In this document: in pieces, positions 1 to 10,569 of the stretch
Layout: each line of letters starts with the position of its first letter
Position numbering within the stretch: the stretch's first letter is position 1
Source of the DNA: Sinobacterium norvegicum
GTDB lineage: Bacteria; Pseudomonadota; Gammaproteobacteria; Pseudomonadales; Sinobacteriaceae
Direction of reading: 5' to 3'
DNA: 64,000 nucleotides
Assembly (NCBI RefSeq): GCF_923077115.1
Contig: NZ_CAKLPX010000001.1
Coordinates: forward strand, 1,831,565 to 1,895,564
Notes under the pieces: generated by a model
Told to the model about the DNA's origin: nothing
What the model saw: the letters and a program-made list of their open reading frames with translations, nothing else
Database searches by the model: none
Program-made: the position numbers and the translations under genes

Positions 1-80
1 CCCCAAACAAGCAACGCCTCGGCAACGCTGACATTGGTAGATAATGATTTCCTACTGCCGTTCAACAAAAGCTCAATCAT
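1..80 (-). CDS. thiS: ThiS sulfur carrier protein, N-terminal part (runs off window)
   Basis: Reading the minus strand from the ATG at 80 gives an open frame to the window edge beginning MIELLLNGS, the usual first beta strand of the ubiquitin-like ThiS family. ThiS carries the thiocarboxylate sulfur used to build the thiazole ring of thiamine. The C-terminal Gly-Gly lies outside the window. The start follows the thiO stop by 4 nt, and an AGGA ribosome-binding sequence overlaps that stop, which suggests translational coupling in the thiC-thiO-thiS operon. The assignment rests on about 26 residues plus context. Confidence 0.8.
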   Translation of the reverse strand, partial: MIELLLNGSRKSLSTNVSVAEALLVW

Positions 81-84
81 AATC

Positions 85-1170
85 CTACTCGATATCTCTA
101 AATAAATTTTCAAACGGCGATTGGTAATCTTCGTTTTCGATCCTCTCGATCAACTCATCAACTATCGCTGGTGCCATTAAGTAACCGTGACGAAATAGAC
201 CGTTTACTCGAAAAACATCGCCGTCGACAAATATCTTCGGCTGATTATCCGGCAATGCAGGCCGCACATTCACATCGGATTTAATCACCCGCCCTTCGGC
301 AAAACCGGGGTGAACGCTGTAGGCCGCAGAGAGCAGCTCCAAGCTCGATCGAACGCTGATTTCACTGTAATCTTCACTTTCTATCTGAGTAGCACCAATC
401 AAGTACAGGTCATCACGACGCGGCACAATATAAATTCTATAGCGTGGATGCATCAGACGTACCAAGCGATTGATATCAACATCGGGGGCGCGTACCCAGA
501 TAATTTCACCACGCACACCCCGCAATTGCGGCAGTGCATCTCTGCCACCAAGACCTCGACTATCGATCACCTTATCGAAAACATGGTCAGTGCTTCTCGC
601 CCGCCCCTTAATGGTAATGGTATTATCTTCGACAGCCGTAATTTCGCTGTGGGTATAAAAGGGCACACGACTGGCAACCAGCTGCTCACCCAATGTCGGC
701 ATCACACAGCAGGGACATAACCATGCCTCATCCGGCGTATACGCCGCTTGATGAAAACGTTCAGCCAAGGCTGGTTCTAACTCGGCTAACTGCTGCTGAT
801 TCAGCATCTGCAATTGGTCGCGGGTTGGTTTAGCATTGTGATTTACCGCCTGTAAAAAGCGATGATAGTCGGCCTGGTCTTGCCGGTGAGCAACCACGAT
901 ACTGCCGCCAGTATGATAAAAAACTTCACCATTAATATTTTTAACCAAGGCCGGCCAGCGCTTGAGCGACTCGACACCCAATTGATACACCAGCGGTTCG
1001 TTAACATCAGCCTCGCTGATTGGCGTCAGCATGCCTGCGGCGGTATAGCTGCAAGCCGAACCATTGTCGATGCCGTCGCGATCAAATAACGTGACCTGAT
1101 GGCCGCGCTGATGCAATAGCAAGGCACTCAGGCGCCCGATTATACCGGCGCCGGCAATACCAATTTTCAT
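85..1170 (-). CDS. thiO: Glycine oxidase ThiO (FAD-dependent)
   Basis: This 361-residue flavoprotein of the DAO family opens with the Rossmann FAD motif GIAGAGIIG at residues 4-12. ThiO oxidises glycine to the iminoglycine (dehydroglycine) that thiazole synthase ThiG condenses in aerobic thiamine synthesis. The C-terminal FRVNGLFRHGYLMAPAI stretch is typical of the family's second FAD-contacting region. It lies between thiC and thiS on the same strand, so it is the second gene of a TPP-riboswitch operon. Use of ThiO rather than the radical SAM enzyme ThiH points to an oxygen-using organism. Length and start agree with the family. Confidence 0.93.
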   Translation of the reverse strand: MKIGIAGAGIIGRLSALLLHQRGHQVTLFDRDGIDNGSACSYTAAGMLTPISEADVNEPLVYQLGVESLKRWPALVKNINGEVFYHTGGSIVVAHRQDQADYHRFLQAVNHNAKPTRDQLQMLNQQQLAELEPALAERFHQAAYTPDEAWLCPCCVMPTLGEQLVASRVPFYTHSEITAVEDNTITIKGRARSTDHVFDKVIDSRGLGGRDALPQLRGVRGEIIWVRAPDVDINRLVRLMHPRYRIYIVPRRDDLYLIGATQIESEDYSEISVRSSLELLSAAYSVHPGFAEGRVIKSDVNVRPALPDNQPKIFVDGDVFRVNGLFRHGYLMAPAIVDELIERIENEDYQSPFENLFRDIE

Positions 1171-1198
1171 AACGTACTACCCGTGGTGGGACAAGCAA

Positions 1199-1229
1199 AT
1201 AAAATCAGCGACGGCCCTATGACCGTCGC
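1199..1229 (-). terminator. Possible intrinsic terminator or attenuating hairpin after thiC
   Basis: On the minus strand a 7-bp GC-rich stem (GCGACGG with CCGTCGC, 8-nt loop) follows the thiC stop within about 10 nt and is followed by a T-rich tract interrupted by one A. It lies between thiC and thiO and may lower expression of the downstream genes relative to thiC. The poor T-tract makes full termination uncertain. Confidence 0.5.
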
Positions 1230-1238
1230 CCGATCAAT

Positions 1239-3230
<1,992 letters not shown>

Positions 3231-3250
3231 CTAACGGCTGATGCGCCGAT

Positions 3251-3341
3251 CTTGTTCCCTCCGCAGGTATTAACCCAACAGGTTCAACGGGTAAATTCTC
3301 AGCTAAGACAATCGAATAAACGACTATTAGCACCCCGACAA
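3251..3341 (-). promoter_or_regulatory. TPP riboswitch (THI element) upstream of thiC
   Basis: On the minus strand the conserved THI-box blocks appear in order: TCGGGGTGC, then GCTGAGA, ACCC, GTTGAACCTG, a GG followed by TAATACCTGCG, and finally AGGGAACAAG. These form the P1-P5 thi-box fold that binds thiamine pyrophosphate. The aptamer ends about 108 nt before the thiC ATG. I see no strong intrinsic terminator between aptamer and ATG, so control is more likely at translation initiation, as in many gammaproteobacteria; that part is inference. Confidence 0.95.
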
Positions 3342-3351
3342 GCTGTGCAGG

Positions 3352-3380
3352 ATTCTAGAAGTTTGCCGACGCTAACGCAA
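3352..3380 (-). promoter_or_regulatory. Sigma-70 promoter for thiC-thiO-thiS
   Basis: On the minus strand a -35-like TTGCGT and a -10-like TAGAAT are separated by exactly 17 nt. Transcription would start about 7 nt downstream, immediately ahead of the TPP aptamer, which is where a riboswitch promoter is expected. Confidence 0.6.
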
Positions 3381-3610
3381 GAAGAAGGGAGTAAAACATG
3401 AAAAAAACGTCAGATAGGATACCCCCCAGCCTCTCTTCAAAGAGACCGAGGGGTTAACAGTAAGACACTGTTCCAATCATTTCCAACATCTTTTTGTATT
3501 GCGCCTTAGTGACTTAGCGTATTCGTTTATTATTCTTATTAGACTGTTTAGACTGTTTATTGTTATAAACGCTTTGTTTATCACTTTGCTGCTTTATGTG
3601 ACCAGTATAA

Positions 3611-3660
3611 GGGAATCCCCCTATGCGTCTATTGACGCATATCAAGATAGGTAGATTCCC
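3611..3660 (-). other. Long imperfect stem-loop in the proQ-thiC intergenic region
   Basis: A compound inverted repeat: outer arms GGGAATC and GATTCCC (7 bp), middle arms CCTAT and ATAGG, and an inner GCGTC-TATT-GACGC hairpin. A competing short hairpin (GGTAG-GGGAAT-CTACC on the minus strand, to about 3668) would use the same outer bases. It starts about 14 nt after the stop of the ProQ-like gene, with no T-run, so it is not a classical terminator. The rest of 3381-3673 holds a second GC-rich hairpin near 3421-3455 and a 9-nt tandem repeat (AGACTGTTT) near 3541; I see no gene there. Confidence 0.55.
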
Positions 3661-3673
3661 CTACCTGACTACG

Positions 3674-4222
3674 CTATTTACTGAGAAATTTAGCAATGGC
3701 ACGCTCTGACAGCTGCACACCGGTCTTTTTCTTGATCGCTGCTGCATCCAGCCCTTGGCCGGCGAGGCGCTGCATTTCACTGCCCATTAACTTCAGCTGT
3801 CGTTGCTGTTGCTGTTGCAGCTCCATCTCTTTGCGTCGGTTTTCTTCTTTCTGGCGTTTCTTCTGATTAACAACCTTCATCAAGGCCTTCAATTCGTCAC
3901 TCTTAACACCACGTTTAGATAGGACGATGCCAGACAACTGCCGCTCTGAGGCCGTTGTTTCAGTGGCCTCGTTCTTATCGAGGTCAATACGCATACGCGG
4001 CTGGCCATTATTCCAAACTGCCCGATGGTATTTCACCGACCGGGTATGCTTACCTAAGAAGTACTCAAAAGCATCCGCTAATTCTGGGTGTCGAGCACAG
4101 AGCTCTTTGTATATCCCAATCGCCAGCGGAGCGATGTCTTCACCGAACAAATGGGGGTAATTTACCTCGAGAAAAACAGAGGTTACATCGATGATTTCTT
4201 TGGTAGGTATTGGCTGTGGCAC
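3674..4222 (-). CDS. ProQ/FinO-domain RNA-binding protein
   Basis: The first 120 or so residues match the ProQ/FinO RNA chaperone fold: a YPHLF start, the PLAIGIYKEL helix, an LGKHTRSVKYHRAV segment and the later SERQLSGIVLSKR region. ProQ-like proteins bind structured 3' ends of mRNAs and small RNAs and affect their stability. A charged Gln/Lys/Arg-rich helix (about 120-150) and a short C-terminal element follow. Translation starts at GTG (4222), supported by AAGGA about 8 nt upstream. It stands alone between thiC and pgpA. At 182 residues it is shorter than E. coli ProQ (about 230) and lacks the Tudor-like C-terminus. The exact RNA targets cannot be told. Confidence 0.8.
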   Translation of the reverse strand: MPQPIPTKEIIDVTSVFLEVNYPHLFGEDIAPLAIGIYKELCARHPELADAFEYFLGKHTRSVKYHRAVWNNGQPRMRIDLDKNEATETTASERQLSGIVLSKRGVKSDELKALMKVVNQKKRQKEENRRKEMELQQQQQRQLKLMGSEMQRLAGQGLDAAAIKKKTGVQLSERAIAKFLSK

Positions 4223-4333
4223 AGCGACATTCCTTGGGTCTTGGGTTATCAGAGCGCTCTAGAATAACAAAATTCACAGAGTGAATCACGCCGGCACTAA
4301 ATTAGCCTTGCATAACTGCTATCTAAGGGGGAG

Positions 4334-4353
4334 AAAAAACGGTGACATCACCG
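4334..4353 (-). terminator. Intrinsic terminator after thiL-pgpA
   Basis: On the minus strand a CGGTGA/TCACCG stem is followed directly by six T, about 10 nt beyond the pgpA stop. Confidence 0.75.
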
Positions 4354-4362
4354 CCTTTTCCA

Positions 4363-4875
4363 TTAAAAACTGAGACTGGGCAAAAAATATGCCGTCAGCT
4401 GCAGCGTCGCCAGGGCAAAAATACCGGCCAGAATATCGTCGACCATGATGCCGAAGCCGCCGCCAACTTTTTTGTCTAACCAGCTAATCGGCCAAGGCTT
4501 CAAGATATCGAAAATACGGAAGTATACAAAACCCAGCAACAGCCAAATCATGCCGGCTGGCGCCATCAACATGGTAATCCAATAGCCGACAAACTCATCC
4601 CAAACAATCCCGGGGTGGTCGTGTACTTGTAAGTCGGCCGCCGTCTTATGGCACAGATAAATGCCCAGCACCGTGGTCGCCAACAGCATGACAATATAGC
4701 TGGTCAGCGATAAATCCTGCAACAGCAACCAATAGATCGCCATGCCGGCAACAGTACCAAAAGTGCCTGGCGCTTTCGGCGCCAAACCACTGCCAAAACC
4801 AAAGGCAGCATAGTGAATCAAGTTTTTCTCAGGCTTAGGCAGCCCTTTTTTATGCTCAGACATTTCAATACTCAT
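4363..4875 (-). CDS. pgpA: Phosphatidylglycerophosphatase A
   Basis: This 170-residue membrane protein has the PgpA signature GSGLAPKAPGTFGTVAG near the N-terminus and the conserved DHPGIVWDEFVG metal-binding acidic segment in the middle. PgpA removes the phosphate from phosphatidylglycerophosphate to give phosphatidylglycerol at the inner membrane. It starts 3 nt after the thiL stop, so the two are co-translated, a common gammaproteobacterial arrangement. A second possible start lies four codons further in (MSEHKK). Confidence 0.95.
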   Translation of the reverse strand: MSIEMSEHKKGLPKPEKNLIHYAAFGFGSGLAPKAPGTFGTVAGMAIYWLLLQDLSLTSYIVMLLATTVLGIYLCHKTAADLQVHDHPGIVWDEFVGYWITMLMAPAGMIWLLLGFVYFRIFDILKPWPISWLDKKVGGGFGIMVDDILAGIFALATLQLTAYFLPSLSF

Positions 4876-4878
4876 CGG

Positions 4879-5835
4879 CTAAAAATGTTTAAAACCCGTC
4901 TGTTGCGCTAGTATTTCACTGTCGCTGCCGCGCAGAGAAATAGCGTCGGCTTGACTATTCGCAGCGACAATACGCCCAACCGCTGTCAGTGGCCAGCCCT
5001 GGGCGGCAAAATAAGCCTTGGCCTGCGACCACCGGTCCGGTGCAATAGCAACACACAACTCGTAATCATCACCACCGGTTAATTGGTAGCGCTGACGCTC
5101 GTCAACATCATCGATAAAGCCCAGTGCTTTCGATGTGGGCAGTGCATTGACATCGACGATTGCCGCCACCTCACTGGCGGCCACCAGGTGACCCAGATCC
5201 GCCAATAGGCCATCAGAGATGTCGATTCCACAACAGCTATACGGCAGCAGCGCTTGCCCTTCGGCAACCCTGGCCGTCGGCCGTAGGAATCGAGACAACA
5301 GAAAGGCGTCGGCAGCCTCTTGCTCACGCAGTAACAGCTGCAGTCCAGCAGCGGCATCGCCAATACTGCCCGTCACGGCAATAATATCGTCAACCTTGGC
5401 GCCAGCACGGGATAAATAGGCATCGTCGGTGATCACTCCGTGGACTTGAATCGTAATCGTCAGCGGCCCCCTGGTGGTATCACCACCCAGCAGCGCCATA
5501 TCGTGTTGCTCGGCGAGCTCAAAAAGCCCCTGACTAAACCCGGCCAGCCATTGATGATCGACAGCGGGAAGCGTCAGCGCCAGGGTAAAATATCGCGGCT
5601 CAGCCCCCATTGCAGCAAGATCACTCAGTGCCGTCGCCAGGGCTCGATAACCGAGGTCCTGTGGCGCCATATCGGCGAGGAAATGACGCCCCTCGACCAT
5701 GGTGTCGATAGAGAACACCAAACGCTCCGAGGCCGCTAACTCGACAATCGCGCAGTCATCGCCGTTATCGACGACGACGCCATCACAGCTATGCTGACGG
5801 CGAAAATACTGCTTAATGAGATCGAATTCATCCAT
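4879..5835 (-). CDS. thiL: Thiamine-monophosphate kinase
   Basis: ThiL phosphorylates thiamine monophosphate to the active cofactor thiamine pyrophosphate using ATP. The 318-residue sequence carries the AIR synthase-like motifs: the N-terminal GDDCAIV, the SDLAAMGAEPRY segment near residue 73, GGDTTRGPL near 122, and GIDISDGLLADLGH near 207. It is separated from nusB by a terminator but is the first gene of a thiL-pgpA pair. Completing thiamine synthesis close to thiC-thiO-thiS is probably chance of gene order, since nusB-thiL-pgpA is conserved in gammaproteobacteria. Confidence 0.96.
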   Translation of the reverse strand: MDEFDLIKQYFRRQHSCDGVVVDNGDDCAIVELAASERLVFSIDTMVEGRHFLADMAPQDLGYRALATALSDLAAMGAEPRYFTLALTLPAVDHQWLAGFSQGLFELAEQHDMALLGGDTTRGPLTITIQVHGVITDDAYLSRAGAKVDDIIAVTGSIGDAAAGLQLLLREQEAADAFLLSRFLRPTARVAEGQALLPYSCCGIDISDGLLADLGHLVAASEVAAIVDVNALPTSKALGFIDDVDERQRYQLTGGDDYELCVAIAPDRWSQAKAYFAAQGWPLTAVGRIVAANSQADAISLRGSDSEILAQQTGFKHF

Positions 5836-5881
5836 AGAGAAACTCTACCAAAGACAGAGGCCAATACTGTTGCTGTCGCCG

Positions 5882-5910
5882 AAAAAAAATAAGCCTCACA
5901 GAGAGGCTTA
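5882..5910 (-). terminator. Intrinsic terminator after nusB
   Basis: On the minus strand an AAGCCTC/GAGGCTT stem with a 5-nt loop is followed by a run of eight T. It separates nusB from thiL, so thiL-pgpA needs read-through or its own promoter. Confidence 0.9.
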
Positions 5911-5930
5911 ATAACACGACAGCAACAGGA

Positions 5931-6395
5931 CTACGCCTCGGCGTCGATCTCTGTCGTGCGGATCTTACGGGCCAACTTATCGAGAATACTGTTGACGTAT
6001 TTATGACTGTCGGCGGCGCCAAACTTCTTCGCCAAGCCAACCGCCTCGTTAATAACCACCTTGTAGGGCACATCGGTGCGCTTGAGCATCTCGTAGCTGC
6101 CAAGGCGAAGCAGAGCGGTCTCTACCTGATCCAGCTCTTTGAGTTCGCGATCTAACAGCGGCACAAAAAGCTCCTGTAGTTCGGCCAGATTAGCCGCCAC
6201 ACCGTCCAGCAGGTCGTGGAAGTAATGTACATCAACCTTACTCATATCATAGTCAGCGCGGAACTGCTCTTCGATTACATGAATCGCCGTACCCGACATC
6301 TGCCATTGATATAAGCCCTGCATCGCATAGTGACGTGCCTTGTGGCGAGTCTGTGACAGGGGGGGCTTTGGTTTACCGCTCGATTGATTTGACAT
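5931..6395 (-). CDS. nusB: Transcription antitermination factor NusB
   Basis: NusB (154 residues) binds boxA RNA with ribosomal protein S10 and supports antitermination of rRNA operons. The family hallmarks are visible: RHYAMQGLYQWQMSG near the N-terminus, ALLRLGSYEML in the middle and the C-terminal VVINEAVGLAKKFGAADSH segment. It follows ribH on the same strand, the usual ribH-nusB order. Confidence 0.96.
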   Translation of the reverse strand: MSNQSSGKPKPPLSQTRHKARHYAMQGLYQWQMSGTAIHVIEEQFRADYDMSKVDVHYFHDLLDGVAANLAELQELFVPLLDRELKELDQVETALLRLGSYEMLKRTDVPYKVVINEAVGLAKKFGAADSHKYVNSILDKLARKIRTTEIDAEA

Positions 6396-6450
6396 GAAGA
6401 TTCTCGATCATCAACCGCGACCGATGTCGCGGTTTATCTAAAAAGTAAAA

Positions 6451-6924
6451 TTACAGTTGGTCTAACAAACTGACCATTTCAAGTGCAGAGGCCGCAGCCT
6501 CCTCACCCTTGTTACCGGCCTTAGTGCCGGCACGCTCAATCGCCTGCTCGATGGTATCGACAGTCAATACACCGAAGGTTACAGGGATTTCGCTTTCAAG
6601 ATTAACGTGCGAAAGACCCTTAACACACTCACCAGAGACGTATTCAAAATGCGGTGTACCACCGCGAATAACTGCGCCTAAGGCAATAATGGCATCGTAT
6701 TTACCGGTGGCGGCTACTTTTTTAGTGGTCAATGGTATTTCGAACGCACCCGGACAGCGGACGATGGTTAAGTTGTCCTTATTGACACCGTGAAGCAGCA
6801 AATAATCGAGGGCGCCTTCCAACATGGACTCAACAACAAAGCTGTTCCAACGACCAACCACTAGTGCAAAACGTTTCTTTTCACCGCTGACAAAGTTACC
6901 TTCGATCGTTTTTATGTCTTTCAT
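6451..6924 (-). CDS. ribH: 6,7-dimethyl-8-ribityllumazine synthase
   Basis: RibH joins the RibA-derived pyrimidine with dihydroxybutanone phosphate to make lumazine, the penultimate step of riboflavin synthesis. The 157-residue protein contains the signature motifs [23 protein letters not shown], and [16 protein letters not shown] with the catalytic His. It lies between ribBA and nusB in the minus-strand riboflavin cluster. Confidence 0.97.
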   Translation of the reverse strand: MKDIKTIEGNFVSGEKKRFALVVGRWNSFVVESMLEGALDYLLLHGVNKDNLTIVRCPGAFEIPLTTKKVAATGKYDAIIALGAVIRGGTPHFEYVSGECVKGLSHVNLESEIPVTFGVLTVDTIEQAIERAGTKAGNKGEEAAASALEMVSLLDQL

Positions 6925-6966
6925 TTCATTCTCTCTATGATGCTTATCAATTCAACCGCGTGCTGT

Positions 6967-8094
6967 TTAAGCTTCCGGTTCAATTGGTTCAAATTCGACA
7001 ACTTCAAGGTCAAAGCCTGAAATCGCATTGTATTTAATCGGCGGCCCCATCAGACGAATCTTACCAACGCCGACCTCCCGTAAAATCTGCGAGCCAATAC
7101 CGACGGTAAAATAGGTCGACTGGCTGCTGCCGCCATCCAACTTAGGCTTTGGCTTATTGCCCAGCGCCACCTCAACACTGGCCAATAAATCTTCCTGGCT
7201 CTCGGGGCTGTCGATCAATAACACCACGCCTTTGCCTGCTGCTGCAACACGTTCCATACAGCGCTTGATGTTCCAGCCCTGCTCTTTACCCGGAATTTTT
7301 GCACACATTAAATCGCGTACGGTGGCACCCAGGTGAACACGAACCAGCGTCGGATCATCTACCGTCACCTCACCCTTGACCAGGGCAAAGTGTAACTTGC
7401 CTTCGCTGGTATCGCGGAAGGTGTGTAAGTCGAAGCTGCCGTAGTCGGTTTCGATCTCACCCACACTGATTGACTCGATGGTCTTTTCGTTGGCAACACG
7501 GTATTGAATCAGGTCGGCAATGGTGCCGATTTTCATATCGTGCTCGGCGGCAAAGACCTCCAAGTCTGGACGACGGGCCATAGTACCGTCTTCGTTCATA
7601 ATTTCAACAATTGCCGCCGCTGGCTCAAAACCGGCAAGGCGAGCCAAGTCGCAGCCGGCCTCGGTGTGACCGGCGCGGGATAATACACCACCGGGCTTGG
7701 CCATCAACGGAAAAATATGACCGGGCATGACGATATCTTCTGGTACCGCATTGCGTGCCACTGCGGTGCGAACGGTATGCGCACGGTCAGCTGCACTGAT
7801 CCCCGTGGTCACACCGGTCGCAGCCTCGATAGACAGGGTGAAATTGGTGCTGTGCTGACAGCCATTTTCGGTAACCATCAGCGGTAGATTTAGCTTGGCA
7901 CAGCGCTCTTCACTTAATGTCAGGCAGATCAAGCCCCGGGCATGGGTGGCCATAAAGTTAATATCGGAGGCGTTGACACATTCCGCGGCGATGACAATGT
8001 CACCCTCGTTTTCACGGTCCTCGTCATCCATCAAAATAACCATCTTACCGAGACGGATATCGTTAATAATTTCTTCTGCGGTATTTAACGCCAT
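6967..8094 (-). CDS. ribBA: 3,4-dihydroxy-2-butanone-4-phosphate synthase with a degenerate GTP cyclohydrolase II domain
   Basis: Residues 1 to about 200 are a complete RibB domain: DDEDRENEGDIV metal/substrate motif, the THARGLICL segment, and the HTEAGCDLARLAG block. It makes the four-carbon donor for lumazine from ribulose-5-phosphate. Residues about 205-375 align with GTP cyclohydrolase II in outline but lack the zinc-binding cysteines and the RCDC-type motif; only isolated Cys residues remain (in DLMCAK and KRCMER). The second domain is therefore probably not a cyclohydrolase, and a separate ribA is expected elsewhere in the genome. Similar RibB-like fusions with a degenerate RibA half are known from gammaproteobacteria. 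It sits between ribE and ribH. Confidence 0.93.
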   Translation of the reverse strand: MALNTAEEIINDIRLGKMVILMDDEDRENEGDIVIAAECVNASDINFMATHARGLICLTLSEERCAKLNLPLMVTENGCQHSTNFTLSIEAATGVTTGISAADRAHTVRTAVARNAVPEDIVMPGHIFPLMAKPGGVLSRAGHTEAGCDLARLAGFEPAAAIVEIMNEDGTMARRPDLEVFAAEHDMKIGTIADLIQYRVANEKTIESISVGEIETDYGSFDLHTFRDTSEGKLHFALVKGEVTVDDPTLVRVHLGATVRDLMCAKIPGKEQGWNIKRCMERVAAAGKGVVLLIDSPESQEDLLASVEVALGNKPKPKLDGGSSQSTYFTVGIGSQILREVGVGKIRLMGPPIKYNAISGFDLEVVEFEPIEPEA

Positions 8095-8161
8095 TTTACA
8101 AATCCACTGATGTTTGATGATTGCCGCCTATTGAGACGGCGCTATTCTACGCGTTTGCGAG

Positions 8162-8821
8162 CTACTTTAAAAACCCACTCTCGGCAAGCTTGGCCAAAGT
8201 GACACCCTCGCTCGCCGCCTCACTGTCTTTATCCGCGGTTAACAGTCGCTCTAAATATCGTGCGATCACGTCTACCTCAAGGTTTACGCGGCGCCCAGGA
8301 CGATAAGAAGGCAGCAACGTTCGCTCGGCGGTATGGGGAATTATATTCAATTCAAACCTCGAACCATCGATCTTATTGACCGTCAAACTGACACCATCGA
8401 CGGTGATCGACCCCTTGTGGGCAATATACCGCGCTAAATCCGTCGGTGCCTTGATCCACATCCGGATAGAGCGAGCATCATCAAACCGCTCAGTAATCTC
8501 GCCGACGCCGTCGACATGGCCGCTGACAATGTGACCGCCCAGGCGACTGGTCGGCATCAGTGCTTTTTCTAGGTTGACCGCATTGCCACTCTGCAACTGA
8601 CCGATACTAGTGTAGTCCATGGTCTCGACCGAGACGTCGGCAACAAAACTCCGAGCCTTTACTGCTGTAACCGTGAGGCAAACACCATTGACGGCGATAG
8701 AATCTCCCAGATGCACATCGCTCAAATCCAGTTCACCACTGGATATTTCTAGCTTAATATCCCCCTGACTGCGGTGTACTTGGCGAATACTGCCCAGTGA
8801 TTCGATAATTCCTGTAAACAT
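8162..8821 (-). CDS. ribE: Riboflavin synthase, alpha chain
   Basis: The enzyme dismutates two lumazine molecules into riboflavin and a pyrimidine. The 219-residue protein starts MFTGIIESLG and has two tandem lumazine-binding repeats: the first with DSIAVNGVCLTVT near residue 40, the second with GSITVDGVSLTVN near 137, plus the SGHVDGVGE motif near 100. It is 9 nt downstream of ribD. Confidence 0.97.
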   Translation of the reverse strand: MFTGIIESLGSIRQVHRSQGDIKLEISSGELDLSDVHLGDSIAVNGVCLTVTAVKARSFVADVSVETMDYTSIGQLQSGNAVNLEKALMPTSRLGGHIVSGHVDGVGEITERFDDARSIRMWIKAPTDLARYIAHKGSITVDGVSLTVNKIDGSRFELNIIPHTAERTLLPSYRPGRRVNLEVDVIARYLERLLTADKDSEAASEGVTLAKLAESGFLK

Positions 8822-8830
8822 ATAACGTCT

Positions 8831-9967
8831 CTATAAAGGCGTCGAATAAACCGGCGCGGCACTGATAAGCCAGTCGTCGCCGACAGCTCTGATATCGTCA
8901 ATGGCCAATTCAACCTGCTCACTCATTGCCGCCAACGGTAAAGTAAACAATGGTCGGGCTTGGCTCCCCAGCAGCTTGGGCGCCATGAAAATTTTCAGTC
9001 GATCAATCAAGCCCTGCTGCAACCAACCTCCAGCCAACTGACTGCCGGTCTCCAACAACACCTCATTACACTGTTGCTGTTCTGCCAGCCAGCGCAACAG
9101 CGCTAAGCCATCGACATGACCATCTCGCAGCGGCAACTGCACTAACTCGGCACCAGCATTGGACAACGCCTCCAGCCGCTCTGCGTCCGCATAATGATAG
9201 GCGATAATTGTGCGCCCTGTTTGCCTCAAAATTTTCGCACTCAGCGGCATCCGTAAACGACTATCCAGCACCACTCGGATAGGCTGACGTCGAACCACCT
9301 GCTCACTTAATTCGGCATCCAAGCCCAGCTCGTCACGGCGTAACGTCAACGAGGAATCATCCAGCAATATACTGCCGATACCGGTGATAATGGCGCAGCT
9401 TCTGGCGCGCAACTGCTGTACCTGAGTGCGTGCCGCCGGCCCAGTAATCCACTGGCTTTCACCGCTGGCCATCGCCGTCCGACCATCGACACTGCTGGCC
9501 AACTTTGCCGTCACCAGAGGAAGGCCATGCGTCATGCGACGAATAAAGCCCGGGTTTAATGCTCTGGCCTGTTGTTCCAAAACGCCAACGTCAACGGCAA
9601 TCCCTTGGTCGCGTAGGTATTGCAGGCCGCTGCCACCCACCTGCGGATTGGGGTCTTGCATGGCCACCACCACCCGAGCAACACCGGCATTAGCCAGCGC
9701 CTGACAACAGGGGCCTGTTCTGCCGGTATGGCTGCAGGGTTCAAGTGTCACATAAGCAGTGCAGCCTTGGGCATTAACGCCAGCATCAGCCAGTGCGTTA
9801 ACCTCGGCATGACCTTCACCGGCGCGCAGGTGATAGCCACGCCCCACAACCACATCGTCTTTAACTAAAACACAACCTACTCGAGGGTTGGGTGATGTCG
9901 TCATCAAGCCTTTTTTGGCCAGTGCAATTGCCTCGGCCATATAGTATTGATCACGGGCATTAGTCAT
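8831..9967 (-). CDS. ribD: Bifunctional riboflavin deaminase/reductase RibD
   Basis: RibD deaminates and then reduces the pyrimidine made by GTP cyclohydrolase II. The N-terminal zinc deaminase motifs are present: [10 protein letters not shown] and [12 protein letters not shown]. The C-terminal reductase begins around residue 150 with [15 protein letters not shown]. The open frame runs 33 codons further upstream, but those residues are shadow sequence inside nrdR. The ATG at 9967 ([10 protein letters not shown]) overlaps the end of nrdR by 8 nt and gives 378 residues, near the normal length. The overlap indicates translational coupling to nrdR. Confidence 0.96.
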   Translation of the reverse strand: MTNARDQYYMAEAIALAKKGLMTTSPNPRVGCVLVKDDVVVGRGYHLRAGEGHAEVNALADAGVNAQGCTAYVTLEPCSHTGRTGPCCQALANAGVARVVVAMQDPNPQVGGSGLQYLRDQGIAVDVGVLEQQARALNPGFIRRMTHGLPLVTAKLASSVDGRTAMASGESQWITGPAARTQVQQLRARSCAIITGIGSILLDDSSLTLRRDELGLDAELSEQVVRRQPIRVVLDSRLRMPLSAKILRQTGRTIIAYHYADAERLEALSNAGAELVQLPLRDGHVDGLALLRWLAEQQQCNEVLLETGSQLAGGWLQQGLIDRLKIFMAPKLLGSQARPLFTLPLAAMSEQVELAIDDIRAVGDDWLISAAPVYSTPL

Positions 9968-10427
9968 TTTTACTGCCATCGGCAGACAGGCTGTCGATCT
10001 CGCGACGGAACTCATCGAGATCCTGAAAATCACGATAAACCGAGGCGAAGCGAACATAGGCAACATGATCGAGCGAGCGCAGGGTATTCATCACTCTTTC
10101 GCCGACCGAGCGGGCATCAATTTCGCGCTCACCGGTGGCCTGCAGCTGGTGCTTAATTTTGGCGATGGCAGCCTCTATCGATTCCATATCGACGGGCCGT
10201 TTTTCCAACGCTTTCAAGATACCAAAGCGAAGCTTATCCTCATTGAATGGCTCACGGGTACCGTCACCCTTGATAATCCGAGGCATTAACAGCTCGGCCA
10301 CTTCATAGGTGGTAAAACGCTCGCTACAACTTAAACACTCGCGGCGGCGGCGTACTTGATCAGCCTCGGCAACGAGGCGGGAATCGATAACCTTGGTTTC
10401 AGCTTCAAAGCAGAACGGGCAGCGCAT
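9960..10427 (-). CDS. nrdR: Transcriptional repressor NrdR
   Basis: NrdR represses ribonucleotide reductase operons in response to the ATP/dATP state. The 155-residue protein has the N-terminal zinc ribbon (MRCPFC then CLSC about 30 residues later) and the ATP-cone domain ([16 protein letters not shown] in part, residues about 50-140). It leads the rib cluster, as in many gammaproteobacteria. Confidence 0.97.
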   Translation of the reverse strand: MRCPFCFEAETKVIDSRLVAEADQVRRRRECLSCSERFTTYEVAELLMPRIIKGDGTREPFNEDKLRFGILKALEKRPVDMESIEAAIAKIKHQLQATGEREIDARSVGERVMNTLRSLDHVAYVRFASVYRDFQDLDEFRREIDSLSADGSKND

Positions 10428-10515
10428 AGAAAACCTAAGTGAATATAATGGGAGGGAATTTTGCCAATACTAACACAGCGACGGCCCTGGCTGGAAATCG
10501 GCACAACGCAATAAC

Positions 10516-10553
10516 AAAAAAAGCCGCCGAGCATAACGCTGGGCGGCTTTTTT
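10516..10553 (-). terminator. Intrinsic terminator after glyA
   Basis: A GCCGCC/GGCGGC stem flanked by A-runs on one side and seven T on the other lies about 17 nt after the glyA stop on the minus strand. It insulates glyA from the nrdR-rib cluster downstream. Confidence 0.9.
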
Positions 10554-10569
10554 GTCTTTAAGGCGTTTC

